NCBI GenBank assembly: GCA_950097015.1
Contig: CATNEN010000038.1
Location: 35,116,501 to 35,180,500 of the forward strand
DNA: 64,000 nt
DNA from: Macrostomum hystrix
Taxonomy: Eukaryota; Platyhelminthes; Macrostomidae
Reading direction: 5' to 3'
The stretch's first letter is position 1; each line of letters begins with the position of its first letter. Under the pieces are notes generated by a model. The model saw nothing but the letters and a program-made list of their open reading frames with translations, searched no databases and had not been told where the DNA came from. Both the position numbers and the translations under genes were made by a program. Below, piece by piece: positions 1 through 10,515 of the stretch.

Positions 1-714
1 AAAAGTTGACTAGCCCAAGGAAGTGGGCGAGTTCCGATTTATTTGCTGGTGCGCACACATGACGAATCTTATCGATCAGCCTGTCATCTGGTTGAATTCC
101 TGCGGCGGAGATTCGGAACCCCAAGAATGAAACAGAGTCGCAGTAGTTGACGCACTTGGCCTCATTGATGGTCACACGCTTCTCTTTGAGCCGCGTCCTC
201 ACTGCGGCGAGACGCTTCTCCAGCACCGATTTGTCTGATGCGTGAACGAGAATGTCGTCCTGATAGATTATCACACCTTTGATGTCTCCCAGAATTGATT
301 CCATTGTTCGTTGAAATACGAATGATGCATTTTTCATACCCATCTGGAGTCGATTCACGCGATACAATCCACGGGATGTGTTAATCACGGACAATTCTCT
401 CGCCGCCTCATCAAGCTCAATCTGCCAATATGCGGAGCGCAAGTCGATGGTGGCAAATGTTTATTGCGTTCTTGAGTTTTGAGAACATTGTCTCAATGTG
501 CGGTATCGGATAGGCGTCAGGTTTAATCTTTGCGTTGACGTGTACGCTATAGTCTGCGCACATGCGCAGCGACCCGTCCTTCTTTTTCACCCATACAATT
601 GGCGACGCGTTGCTTACAGGGCCTTCGATCGGCTCGATGACGCCTAGTCGGTGAAGGCGGTCTAGTTCCGCGTTGATCTGACTTTCAAGGGCTATCGGAA
701 CAGGGCGAGCGCGG
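1..714 (-). pseudogene. Older Ty3/gypsy pol fragment (reverse transcriptase)
   Basis: Read on the minus strand, this stretch encodes the reverse transcriptase of a Ty3/gypsy LTR retrotransposon. Visible landmarks are an ARPVPxAL entry motif next to the insertion point, a KKDG/MCADY block, the YQDD catalytic box (complement of about 254-265) and the FLG motif near the window edge. The frame is broken near 455-465, where the conserved block leading into the palm domain shifts by one base, so this copy is dead. It runs off the left edge of the window. The missing upstream part lies at 4186-4361, on the other side of the younger element inserted at 715-4180. Family assignment is firm; subfamily is not determined. 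Confidence 0.85.
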
Positions 715-869
715 TGTTGTAAATGACTAGTAGCGAGTCAGCCAAGTTAGTATCCGAAACTTTCACGCCAAGTTGGCTCACAGTATTTGGACTATATATA
801 TTCTGCGCCAATCGATATCAGAGGTGTACATGTACGAACTATGTACGTGCATTAATCAACTGCACAACA
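715..869 (-). repeat. 3' LTR of the young gypsy element
   Basis: 155 bp, apparently identical to 4026-4180, with terminal inverted hexamers TGTTGT/ACAACA. It contains an ACTATATATATT stretch (read on the plus strand) that could act as a TATA-like element. It is flanked on the left by the CGCGG target duplication. Confidence 0.95.
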
Positions 870-884
870 TTCACCTTCCCTTTC
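870..884 (-). promoter_or_regulatory. Polypurine tract candidate
   Basis: On the minus strand GAAAGGGAAGGTGAA directly precedes the 3' LTR, the expected position and composition of the plus-strand primer of an LTR retrotransposon. Confidence 0.7.
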
Positions 885-1076
885 AAAGGATAGAGCAACG
901 AAAATAATTATGCAAATATTGAGCAGGGAAATAAAAGTGCATTACCAAGCATCGAAGGAGTAAAATGATCTTTTTATGCAAAGAGAATTCAAAGGTATGC
1001 AAAGGTACTTCAAGGAGAATTAAATCGAAACAGCTGATCGCTAATAACAGCTGAATAACCGTCACTAATAAACGAG

Positions 1077-2102
1077 TCAGTGAGTCACGATTTCACCGTA
1101 CCATTGCGGCGGCGCTCGCGGCCTTGAGCTCACTCGGATCGCTGTCTGGGCTGGCTGCTGCTGTCTCGCTGGGTCTGCCGCCGTCGCCGCCTCCGCGGCT
1201 GTCCCGGCTGCGCTGGGAGCCGGCGCTGGCCAGTGCGGCAGCGCTCCGGCTGGCCGCGGTACCCGGACGCAGTTGTCGACGTGCCAGCGGGAGCCATCGC
1301 TGAGGATGACGGTGGTCGCGCTCGCAATCCGGGAGATCTGCCGTGGCTCGGACAGGCGGCTGCTCAGCTTGCCGCGGGCGAACGGCCGCTTCACGCGCAC
1401 CCAGTCGCCGACTACGAACGTGGGCGGCGGCCTCCGGGTCGTGTTGAGCTGATCGAAAACGCGCTGCTGCCTCCGCTTGATGCTGGCCGCCAGTCTGTGC
1501 CGCGCTGTTGTCCTTGGCTGCATAGCTGTCAACGGGGTGCTGATCTTCCGGCCTGTCATGAGCTCCGCCGGTGACACTCCAGTCAGTGCATGTGGGGTGG
1601 CCCTGTACGACCACAGCAGCGTCTTCACCGCGTCCTTGAAGTCGTAGCCCTCCTCTAGGTGCGTCTTTAGGCCGTCCTTGAGAAAACGGTTGAAGCGCTC
1701 TACGGCCGCGTTGCCCTGGGGGTGGTAGTGCGGTGACTGCCGGTGCCGGATGCCGCAGCGCTGAAGAAAATCCTCGAAATCGCCGGACACGAACTGCGGA
1801 CCTCCGTCTGTTTTAATGCTCTTCGGCAGGCCCCAGCGGCTAAACCACGTTGTCAGGGCGTCGATGACATCCGCGCTTGTGACAGTCGACATGCAGGCAG
1901 CCTCCGGCCACTTTGAATGCAAATCGTACAGCACCAGGATGAAGCGACAGGAGTTCGGTGCAGCGTGCAGCTCCCCGAAGATGTCGAGCTGGAGTTCCTC
2001 CCATGGACGCGTCGGCCACTTCGTAGGGGTCAGGACCGTCTTGGGTGGCTTAAAGTTCTTCTCGCTAAGCAGGCAGGCCTCGCAATGTCGCACAAATTCC
2101 AT
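1077..2102 (-). CDS. Integrase of the young gypsy element, N-terminally truncated
   Basis: 341 codons. The frame opens at the second half of the HHCC zinc finger (HCEAC), followed by the DDE core: the first Asp in QLDIFGE, the second in TDGGPQF and the Glu in AAVERFNR. A C-terminal GDWVRVKRP motif matches the GPY/F-type integrase tail of Ty3/gypsy elements. The first zinc-finger residues and everything between RT and this point are deleted, and the frame is offset from the Gag-RT frame, with about 38 bp overlap. The ATG at 2102 is probably incidental, because in an intact element this region would be part of Pol. No env gene follows. Confidence 0.88.
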   Translation of the reverse strand: MEFVRHCEACLLSEKNFKPPKTVLTPTKWPTRPWEELQLDIFGELHAAPNSCRFILVLYDLHSKWPEAACMSTVTSADVIDALTTWFSRWGLPKSIKTDGGPQFVSGDFEDFLQRCGIRHRQSPHYHPQGNAAVERFNRFLKDGLKTHLEEGYDFKDAVKTLLWSYRATPHALTGVSPAELMTGRKISTPLTAMQPRTTARHRLAASIKRRQQRVFDQLNTTRRPPPTFVVGDWVRVKRPFARGKLSSRLSEPRQISRIASATTVILSDGSRWHVDNCVRVPRPAGALPHWPAPAPSAAGTAAEAATAADPARQQQPAQTAIRVSSRPRAPPQWYGEIVTH

Positions 2103-3894
2103 GGGCAGCGTGCACCACTATGTCGTCGATGTAGTGCAGCGTCCCGGAACAGCCATGGAGAATCTTGCTGAGAACTTTCTGGAAGGCCGCCGGGGCGCTG
2201 TTTAGGCCATAGCATACGCGCTTGTACCGGTACAGCCCTTTCTCCGTAATGAAGGCCGTTAAGTCCCGCCTATCTTCTGCTAGCTCCAACTGCAGATACG
2301 AAGAATTTAAATCCAGCTTAGTGAACACGGTCGAGCCCTTGAACTCCGTTGTCAGCTCCTCGAATGTCGGCAGCGGCTGCTTATCCGGAACTATGGCCTT
2401 GTTTGGGCACCTGAGGTCATTGCAGACCCTGATTTTGCCATCAGGCTTCGGGACGATCACCAGGTTCGAAATCCACTCTGAAGCCTGGATCTCCTCGATG
2501 ATGTCATCCTCCAGCAGCTGGTCAATCTCCGCCTGGACTTTGTCTTTGATGCTAAGTGGGATGCGGCGAAGCGATTGCGCCACCGGGGGCACGGCGGGGT
2601 TCAGCCTGGGCCGGTGCTCGAATCCTCGGATCCGCCCGAGTCCCTGCGTCAGTGGCTTGAAGCGCTCGGCCAGCCAGACCGGTAGCTCTGCCGTTTTTTC
2701 GACTGTGCGCACGAGGTCGCCGTCCTTGTCCACCACCTGGAAGCTGAGGTGCTGCATCAGATCCGTTCCCATGATGTCGGAGCCTTGCCGTACCACGGTA
2801 AAGCAGAAAAATGGCACCAGCTGGCCGCGATAGCTGACGGACAGCACCGCCTCGCCGACGACATCGATTGCCTTGCCGTTGTACGCGATGAGTTTCTTGG
2901 TCGACGGCTGGAGTGGCGACCGGTTTCCGAGCTTCCTGAAGGTCCTCTCTGACAGGATGGACACCTTGGCTCCCGAGTCTACAAGCAGATTCAGCCAGAT
3001 GCCATGCACCTTCAGCCGGCAGCGGATGTCGGGACTGGCGGCGCCGCGCACCATGTACACGGCTTGGCCGCTCTCGTCCATGACCTCGGCGACCTTGGCG
3101 CCCTGCGACCTGCACATCCGGCCGAAATGGTTCGCCTTCCCGCAGACATGACAACTCTTGCCTTCAGCTGGACACCGGGCTCGTCTGTTGTGCCCGCCTC
3201 CGCACTTGGAGCATGACTCTCGATCTGGTCGCCCTTGTCCTGTGTTCTTCCTGTCTGGTTGTAGTCGGACTCTCTTCACCTCTTCTTCCAGCTGTGCTCC
3301 GGCCGCGGCTGCGCCTTCCGTCTCTATCGCGCTGGCCTCAGCGATGCTGGTCTCCCATTGCTGGCTCAGCGTCACTGCCTTCTGCAGCGTCAGGCCGTCC
3401 TCGATCAGCAAGCGCTCTCGAATTCGCCTGTCGCTGACCTTCTCCACGATCTGGTCGCGGATCATTTCTTCCATCATGTCGCGGAACTCACATGAGCCAG
3501 CCAGAGCATACAGAGCCGCCACGAAGTCCGCAATCTTTTCACCCGGACGCTGACTGCGCTGCCGAAACTTGTGGCGCTCCGCCACCACGTTGACTTTGGC
3601 TCCGAACTGCTCGTCCAGAATCGCGACTGTCGCCGCGAGTTCTGTCGGACTCGGCCTCTTCGTTGCTGCCACAGCCGCAAAGACTCGCTGCCCTTCCGCG
3701 CCAAGGCAGTGCAGCAACAGCGCGCGCCTCCTCGCTTCCGGCAAAGTGTCGTAGCCGGCCGCAAGTAAGTAGTTCTCAAAGAGGGCCTTCCACTCTTTCC
3801 ACGGCCTCGCCGGTCGGCCCGGCTGCGGCAGGAATTGATCCGGCGGCGATACGCTGATCCGCGGCGCTTCTGCTGAGTTGCTGTCACTCGTCAT
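2065..3894 (-). CDS. Gag-protease-RT polyprotein, RT truncated
   Basis: 609 codons from an ATG about 130 bp inside the 5' LTR. In order: a capsid-like Gag region (about residues 25-200), two zinc knuckles (CSKCGGGHNRRARC, then CHVCGKANHFGRMC, about 230-265), an aspartic protease with the active-site triad in LLVDSGAKVSIL (about 305-320), a linker, and the fingers and palm of reverse transcriptase ending in YIDDIVVH. Just after this catalytic box the frame runs into integrase DNA in the wrong phase and stops, so the RT thumb and RNase H are lost. Gag, protease and RT share one frame with no shift. The remaining RT is unlikely to work alone; Gag and protease could still be made. Confidence 0.9.
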   Translation of the reverse strand: MTSDSNSAEAPRISVSPPDQFLPQPGRPARPWKEWKALFENYLLAAGYDTLPEARRRALLLHCLGAEGQRVFAAVAATKRPSPTELAATVAILDEQFGAKVNVVAERHKFRQRSQRPGEKIADFVAALYALAGSCEFRDMMEEMIRDQIVEKVSDRRIRERLLIEDGLTLQKAVTLSQQWETSIAEASAIETEGAAAAGAQLEEEVKRVRLQPDRKNTGQGRPDRESCSKCGGGHNRRARCPAEGKSCHVCGKANHFGRMCRSQGAKVAEVMDESGQAVYMVRGAASPDIRCRLKVHGIWLNLLVDSGAKVSILSERTFRKLGNRSPLQPSTKKLIAYNGKAIDVVGEAVLSVSYRGQLVPFFCFTVVRQGSDIMGTDLMQHLSFQVVDKDGDLVRTVEKTAELPVWLAERFKPLTQGLGRIRGFEHRPRLNPAVPPVAQSLRRIPLSIKDKVQAEIDQLLEDDIIEEIQASEWISNLVIVPKPDGKIRVCNDLRCPNKAIVPDKQPLPTFEELTTEFKGSTVFTKLDLNSSYLQLELAEDRRDLTAFITEKGLYRYKRVCYGLNSAPAAFQKVLSKILHGCSGTLHYIDDIVVHAAHGICATLRGLPA

Positions 3895-4006
3895 GTTTCA
3901 GTTTGCACTTTTGCAGTTTGGCGCTGTTGTTTACGCTTGGCTTTGCAGGCTTGCAGTCACTTCACTTCAGTCTACTCCGACCCCGGCTTATTGGGGTGGG
4001 TGTTCG

Positions 4007-4025
4007 CTTGAGCTTGCGATGCCAA
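4007..4025 (-). promoter_or_regulatory. Primer binding site candidate
   Basis: The sequence directly inside the 5' LTR reads TTGGCATCGCAAGCTC on the minus strand. The TGG one base inside the LTR is the usual start of a primer binding site, complementary to a tRNA 3' end. The tRNA used was not identified. Confidence 0.6.
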
Positions 4026-4180
4026 TGTTGTAAATGACTAGTAGCGAGTCAGCCAAGTTAGTATCCGAAACTTTCACGCCAAGTTGGCTCACAGTATTTG
4101 GACTATATATATTCTGCGCCAATCGATATCAGAGGTGTACATGTACGAACTATGTACGTGCATTAATCAACTGCACAACA
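4026..4180 (-). repeat. 5' LTR of the young gypsy element
   Basis: 155 bp copy of 715-869. Transcription of the element would start here and run to lower coordinates. The CGCGG target duplication follows at 4181-4185. Confidence 0.95.
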
Positions 4181-4185
4181 CGCGG

Positions 4186-4361
4186 CAAAATTGATTTCGA
4201 GCGCCATCTATTAGCTCCATCCGTGCTTTTACGCCTCGAATGGCAGGCAGTTGTTCCAAGGTAGTGCTGCTTGACGGGGAGTTATCGGTATGAAACAGAC
4301 CATCAGAATCAAGAAGATCCCGTCCAAGCAAGCCGTAGGTTTGATGATCATTACATGACAT
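4186..4361 (-). pseudogene. Older Ty3/gypsy pol fragment (protease end to RT start)
   Basis: This is the other half of the interrupted older element. On the minus strand it shows the end of a retropepsin-like domain (a LLGRDLLD motif) followed by the linker that leads into reverse transcriptase. Its reading frame continues directly into the 1-714 fragment once the younger element and one copy of the 5-bp target duplication are ignored, which shows that both were one pol gene. The outer edge abuts the 25-bp minisatellite at 4344-5699, and the two overlap by about 18 bases, so the first repeat units may have formed from element sequence. Confidence 0.75.
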
Positions 4362-5699
4362 TCAATCCATGATCATTACATGACATTCAATCCATGATCA
4401 TTACATGACTTTCAATCCCTGATCATTACATGACATTCAATCCATGATCATTACATAACATTCAATCCATGATCATTACATGACATTCAATCCATGATCA
4501 TTACATGACATTCAATCCATGATCATTACATGACATTCAATCCATGATCATTACATGACATTCAATCCATGATCATTACATAACATTCAATCCCTGATCA
4601 TTACATGACATTCAATCCATGATCATTACATGACATTCAATCCCTGATCATTACATGACATTCAATCCCTGATCATTACATAACATTCAATCCCTGATCA
4701 TTACATGACATTCAATCCCTGATCATTAGATGACATTCAATCCCTGATCATTACATGACATTCAATCCATGATCATTACATGACATTCAATCCCTGATCA
4801 TTACATGACATTCAATCCCTGATCATTACATAACATTCAATCCCTGATCATTAAATGACCTTCAATCCCTGATCATTAAATGACCTTCAATCCCTAATCA
4901 TTAAATAACCTTCAATCCCTGATCGTTAAACGACCTTTAATCCCCGATCATTACATGACCTTCAATCCCTGATCATTACATGACATTCAATCCCTGATCA
5001 TTTCATGACATTCAATCCCTGATCTTTTAATGACATTCAATCCCTGATCATTTCATGACATTCAATCCCTGATCATTACATAACATTCAATCCCTGATCA
5101 TTACATGACATTCAATCCATGATCATTACATGACATTCAATCCCTGATCATTACATGACATTCAATCCCTGATCATTACATAACATTCAATCCCTGATCA
5201 TTACATAACATTCAATCCCTGATCATTAAATGACCTTCAATCCCTGATCATTAAATGACCTTCAATCCCTAATCATTAAATAACCTTCAATCCCTGATCG
5301 TTAAACGACCTTTAATCCCCGATCATTACATGACCTTCAATCCCTGATCATTACATGACATTCAATCCCTGATCATTTCATGACATTCAATCCCTGATCT
5401 TTTAATGACATTCAATCCCTGATCATTTCATGACATTCAATCCCTGATCATTACATGACATTCAATCCCTGATCATTACATGACATTCAATCCATGATCA
5501 TTTCATGACATTCAATCCATGATCATTACATGACATTCAATCCCTGATCATTTCATGACATTCAATCCCTGATCATTACATGACATTCAATCCCTGATCA
5601 TTACATGACATTCAATCCCTGATCATTACATAACATTCAATCCCTGATCATTACATGACATTCAATCCCTGATCATTTCATGACATTCAATCCCTGATC
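4344..5699. repeat. 25-bp minisatellite, about 54 copies
   Basis: Unit of 25 bp containing GATCATTACATGACATTCAA, with CATGATC/CCTGATC and ACATGAC/ACATAAC variants. A diverged run (taa and cgacc variants) at about 4845-4965 recurs at about 5220-5340, an offset of 375 bp or exactly 15 units. No unique spacers, no gene. If the F-box-like exon at 5819 has upstream exons to the left, the array would sit in its intron. Confidence 0.97.
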
Positions 5700-5818
5700 C
5701 CTAGATTTCTAGTTGTCAGTTCTAGTTCAACAAATTCTTTATCGTAATAATAAGACTTTTTACTTTTGGACACATGATTGCGTGTAGTTATCCCACGCTG
5801 CCACCATTGCCTTTCCAG

Positions 5819-6547
5819 CAGCAGCAGCAGGGATCTGAGACTGGTTATAACTGGCGCGACAGATTCTGGCGCGAATTAATCTTAGCAGCTCCTCGTCTCG
5901 AGTTGAGCTTTATTCTCTACGGCGAGCCGAGCACTCTATGGCTAAGCGATCTGGCCAGCCTGCCAGCCCCGCCGCCAGTTCGCGCCCTCTACGTCCAGAC
6001 CCAGAACGCGGAGCAGGAGCTGCCGCTGCTGCTGCGCTGCGTTGCAGCCGGCGCCGGCCTGGAATACCTGGCTGTCCACGCGGTTGGGCCGCTGGAGGAG
6101 CGCGGCTGGAGCGCCGAGCTCACCCGCCAGCTCTTGTCCCTCGCCCCCAGGCTGCGCGGCTTCGCCTACGAAGGCGGTAGGCTGAGGGAGCGCGAACTAC
6201 TGGCTATCGCTAGGCACTACGGCTCCCAGCTCCGGTGTCTTCACGTGCGCCTAGAAGAGCTGCTCGAATCTGAGCAGCTACCAGTGTCCCAGCAGCAGCG
6301 GCAGCAGCAGCAGCAGCCAATAGAGCTACCAACTACTCGCCCTATGCAGAGGCGAAACTACGAGGCTGACTACGGCCTAGTTAGGGACGTACTGTACGGT
6401 TATCTGCACGTGGAATGGTCCGCTCTGGCGCCATCCGCTCACCTGCCGCCAATGAGACGCCTGGTACTTGACGATTTCTTCAATCCGTTGAGACCGGCTG
6501 CGTGTCAGCTCTACCAACTGGCTAGCAGAGATCACCTGCTGGACTGA
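5819..6547 (+). CDS. 3' exon of an F-box/LRR-like protein
   Basis: This exon follows a CCTTTCCAG acceptor and runs to a TGA at 6547, about 242 codons. A frame-matched ATG lies 45 bp upstream (5774), so a short local start is possible, but the acceptor before CAGCAGCAG suggests upstream exons. The protein begins with a short Gln run, then WRDRFWRELILAAPRLEL and repeated leucine-rich segments that resemble the C-terminal LRR-like region of F-box proteins such as the FBXO33/FBXO39 type. A second Gln stretch lies near residue 175. F-box proteins are substrate receptors of SCF ubiquitin ligases. No F-box is visible in this exon. The family is inferred from the look of the repeats only and could be another LRR protein. 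Confidence 0.5.
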   Translation, partial: QQQQGSETGYNWRDRFWRELILAAPRLELSFILYGEPSTLWLSDLASLPAPPPVRALYVQTQNAEQELPLLLRCVAAGAGLEYLAVHAVGPLEERGWSAELTRQLLSLAPRLRGFAYEGGRLRERELLAIARHYGSQLRCLHVRLEELLESEQLPVSQQQRQQQQQPIELPTTRPMQRRNYEADYGLVRDVLYGYLHVEWSALAPSAHLPPMRRLVLDDFFNPLRPAACQLYQLASRDHLLD

Positions 6548-6780
6548 CAGCTCTTCTGCCAGCCCTCGTCTTTCCTATAGTAAAATAAGAGAACGATTTA
6601 GGACTCATGTTACACTAGTGAGCAGTCACGCACTAGCTCTGAGTACTGCCATACACTTTGATGTGTTCTCAAAATTGTATCTTACTTGTATATTGTATTG
6701 TATAGTACCAGTCTGCATTGATCAGATCAATTCTAGATAGAATTCGCGAGTGGGATATTCATTGCAGTCATTCCTTTAAC

Positions 6781-6786
6781 AATAAA
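6781..6786 (+). terminator. Polyadenylation signal AATAAA
   Basis: A canonical AATAAA 234 bp after the stop at 6547. The 6548-6974 stretch is therefore best read as 3' UTR and flank of the F-box/LRR-like gene; I see no other gene in it. Confidence 0.6.
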
Positions 6787-6974
6787 GGAGCATGCGACAT
6801 CTGCCGCACGCATATGTTATGCACAGCTACGTGTGTTTTTCTAGCGTGTAATTCTAAATTATTCCAATTCTATCATCACTCTCTATCAATCAGGAGTTTA
6901 TTTTTTGTTACTAACTTGCATTTTCAATCTGATTGGAAATCTACTCAATTATTGGGGTTGAGTAGCTTTTAAGC

Positions 6975-9900
6975 TCCATCCCAGATCCTCAGAATGACTC
7001 GTTTGAGTGCCATCCCAGATCCTCAGAATGACTCGTTTGATTACCATCCCAGATCCTCAGAATGACTCGTTTGAGTGCCATCCCAGATCCTCAGAATGAC
7101 TCGTTTGAGCACCATCCCAGATCCTCAGAATGACTCGTTTGATTACCATCCCAGATCCTCAGAATGACTCGTTTGAGCACCATCCCAGATCCTCAGAATG
7201 ACTCGTTTAAGCACCATCCCAGATCCACAGAATGACTCGTTTGATTACCATCCCAGATCCTCAGAATGACTCGTTTGAGCACCATCCCAGATCCTCAGAA
7301 TGACTCGTTTGAGCACCATCCCAGATCCTCAGAATGACTCGTTTGAGCACCATCCCAGATCCTCAGAATGACTCGTTTGATTACCATCCCAGATCCACAG
7401 AATGACTCGTTTGAGCACCATCCCAGATCCTCAGAATGACTCGTTTAAGCACCATCCCAGATCCACAGAATGACTCGTTTGATTACCATCCCAGATCCTC
7501 AGAATGACTCGTTTGAGCACCATCCCAGATCCTCAGAATGACTCGTTTGAGCACCATCCCAGATCCTCAGAATGACTCGTTTGATTACCATCCCAGATCC
7601 TCAGAATGACTCGTTTGAGCACCATCCCAGATCCTCAGAATGACTCGTTTAAGCACCATCCCAGATCCACAGAATGACTCGTTTGATTACCATCCCAGAT
7701 CCTCAGAATGACTCGTTTGAGCACCATCCCAGATCCTCAGAATGACTCGTTTGAGCACCATCCCAGATCCTCAGAATGACTCGTTTAAGCACCATCCCAG
7801 ATCCTCAGAATGACTCGTTTAAGCACCATCCCAGATCCTCAGAATGACTCGTTTGAGCACCATCCCAGATCCTCAGAATGACTCGTTTGAGCACCATCCC
7901 AGATCCTCAGAATGACTCGTTTGAGCACCATCCCAGATCCTCAGAATGACTCGTTTAAGCACCATCCCAGATCCTCAGAATGACTCGTTTAAGCACCATC
8001 CCAGATCCTCAGAATGACTCGTTTGAGCACCATCCCAGATCCTCAGAATGACTCGTTTGAGCACCATCCCAGATCCTCAGAATGACTCGTTTGAGCACCA
8101 TCCCAGATCCTCAGAATGACTCGTTTGAGCACCATCCCAGATCCTCAGAATGACTCGTTTGAGCACCATCCCAGATCCTCAGAATGACTCGTTTGAGCAC
8201 CATCCCAGATCCTCAGAATGACTCGTTTGAGCACCATCCCAGATCCTCAGAATGACTCGTTTGAGCACCATCCCAGATCCTCAGAATGACTCGTTTGAGC
8301 ACCATCCCAGATCCTCAGAATGACTCGTTTGAGCACCATCCCAGATCCTCAGAATGACTCGTTTAAGCACCATCCCAGATCCTCAGAATGACTCGTTTAA
8401 GCACCATCCCAGATCCTCAGAATGACTCGTTTGAGCACCATCCCAGATCCTCAGAATGACTCGTTTGAGCACCATCCCAGATCCTCAGAATGACTCGTTT
8501 GAGCACCATCCCAGATCCTCAGAATGACTCGTTTAAGCACCATCCCAGATCCTCAGAATGACTCGTTTAAGCACCATCCCAGATCCTCAGAATGACTCGT
8601 TTGAGCACCATCCCAGATCCTCAGAATGACTCGTTTGAGCACCATCCCAGATCCTCAGAATGACTCGTTTGAGCACCATCCCAGATCCTCAGAATGACTC
8701 GTTTAAGCACCATCCCAGATCCTCAGAATGACTCGTTTGAGCACCATCCCAGATCCTCAGAATGACTCGTTTAAGCACCATCCCAGATCCTCAGAGTGAC
8801 TCGTTTGAGCACCATCCCAGATCCTCAGAGTGACTCGTTTGAGCACCATCCCAGATCCTCAGAATGACTCGTTTAAGCACCATCCCAGATCCACAGAATG
8901 ACTCGTTTGATTACCATCCCAGATCCTCAGAATGACTCGTTTGAGCACCATCCCAGATCCTCAGAATGACTCGTTTAAGCACCATCCCAGATCCTCAGAA
9001 TGACTCGTTTAAGCACCATCCCAGATCCTCAGAATGACTCGTTTGAGTGCCATCCCAGATCCTCAGAATGAATCGTTTGATTACCATCCCAGATCCTCAG
9101 AATGACTCGTTTGAGTGCCATCCCAGATCCTCAGAATGACTCGTTTGAGCACCATCCCAGATCCTCAGAATGACTCGTTTGATTACCATCCCAGATCCTC
9201 AGAATGACTCGTTTGAGCACCATCCCAGATCCTCAGAATGACTCGTTTAAGCACCATCCCAGATCCACAGAATGACTCGTTTGATTACCATCCCAGATCC
9301 TCAGAATGACTCGTTTGAGCACCATCCCAGATCCTCAGAATGACTCGTTTGAGCACCATCCCAGATCCTCAGAATGACTCGTTTGAGCACCATCCCAGAT
9401 CCTCAGAATGACTCGTTTGATTACCATCCCAGATCCTCAGAATGACTCGTTTGAGCACCATCCCAGATCCTCAGAATGACTCGTTTAAGCACCATCCCAG
9501 ATCCACAGAATGACTCGTTTGATTACCATCCCAGATCCTCAGAATGACTCGTTTGAGCACCATCCCAGATCCTCAGAATGACTCGTTTGAGCACCATCCC
9601 AGATCCTCAGAATGACTCGTTTGATTACCATCCCAGATCCTCAGAATGACTCGTTTGAGCACCATCCCAGATCCTCAGAATGACTCGTTTAAGCACCATC
9701 CCAGATCCACAGAATGACTCGTTTGATTACCATCCCAGATCCTCAGAATGACTCGTTTGAGCACCATCCCAGATCCTCAGAATGACTCGTTTAAGCACCA
9801 TCCCAGATCCTCAGAATGACTCGTTTAAGCACCATCCCAGATCCTCAGAATGACTCGTTTGAGCACCATCCCAGATCCTCAGAATGACTCGTTTGAGCAC

Positions 9901-10515
9901 CATCCCAGATCCTCAGAATGACTCGTTTGAGCACCATCCCAGATCCTCAGAATGACTCGTTTGAGCACCATCCCAGATCCTCAGAATGACTCGTTTAAGC
10001 ACCATCCCAGATCCTCAGAATGACTCGTTTGAGCACCATCCCAGATCCTCAGAATGACTCGTTTAAGCACCATCCCAGATCCTCAGAGTGACTCGTTTGA
10101 GCACCATCCCAGATCCTCAGAGTGACTCGTTTGAGCACCATCCCAGATCCTCAGAATGACTCGTTTGAGCACCATCCCAGATCCACAGAATGACTCGTCG
10201 TTTGAGTACAATCCCAGATCCACAGAATGACTCGTTTGAGCACCATCCCAGATCCACAGAATGACTCGTCGTTTGAGTACAATCCCAGATCCACAGAATG
10301 ACTCGTCGTTTGAGTACAATCCCAGATCCACAGAATGACTCGTCGTTTGAGCACCATCCCAGATCCACAGAATGACTCGTCGTTTGAGTACCATCCCAGA
10401 TCCACAGAATGACTCGTCGTTTGAGCACCATCCCAGATCCTCAGAGTGACTCGTTTGAGCACCATCCCAGATCCACAGAATGACTCGTCGTTTGAGCACC
10501 ATCCCAGATCCTCAG
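6975..10515. repeat. 34-bp minisatellite, about 104 copies
   Basis: The unit contains CCCAGATCCTCAGAATGAC followed by TCGTTTGAGCACCAT. Variants: GAG-TGC, GATTAC, TAAGC and CCACAG. The last ten or so units gain a CGT (TCGTCGTTTG), giving 37 bp. A block of about 22 units at 7000-7740 recurs at 9040-9780, offset 2040 bp or 60 units, with very few differences. Minus-strand frames with a WIWDGAQT-type repeat are by-products of the repeat. Confidence 0.97.

Larger units (their letters stand above)
715..4180 (-). mobile_element. Young, internally deleted Ty3/gypsy LTR retrotransposon
   Basis: The element is complete from LTR to LTR: a 155-bp LTR at each end beginning TGTTGT and ending ACAACA, flanked by the 5-bp duplication CGCGG (710-714 and 4181-4185). 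It lies on the minus strand, so 4026-4180 is the 5' LTR. Inside are a primer-binding-site-like sequence, gag with zinc knuckles, protease, part of reverse transcriptase, integrase and a purine-rich tract before the 3' LTR. The rest of RT, all of RNase H and the start of integrase are missing at a single junction near 2100. The two LTRs look identical base for base, so insertion was recent. The copy could move only with enzymes supplied by intact relatives. Confidence 0.95.

Noticed and set aside
1093-1614. 173-codon minus-strand frame inside the integrase gene
   Set aside because: Shadow of the integrase frame in GC-rich DNA, without any domain.
2222-3857. Several plus-strand frames opposite Gag-RT
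   Set aside because: Antisense shadows of the polyprotein frame.
4344-10515. CRISPR-like direct repeats
   Set aside because: Units of 25 and 34 bp are head to tail with no unique spacers, and the surrounding genes are animal genes with introns.
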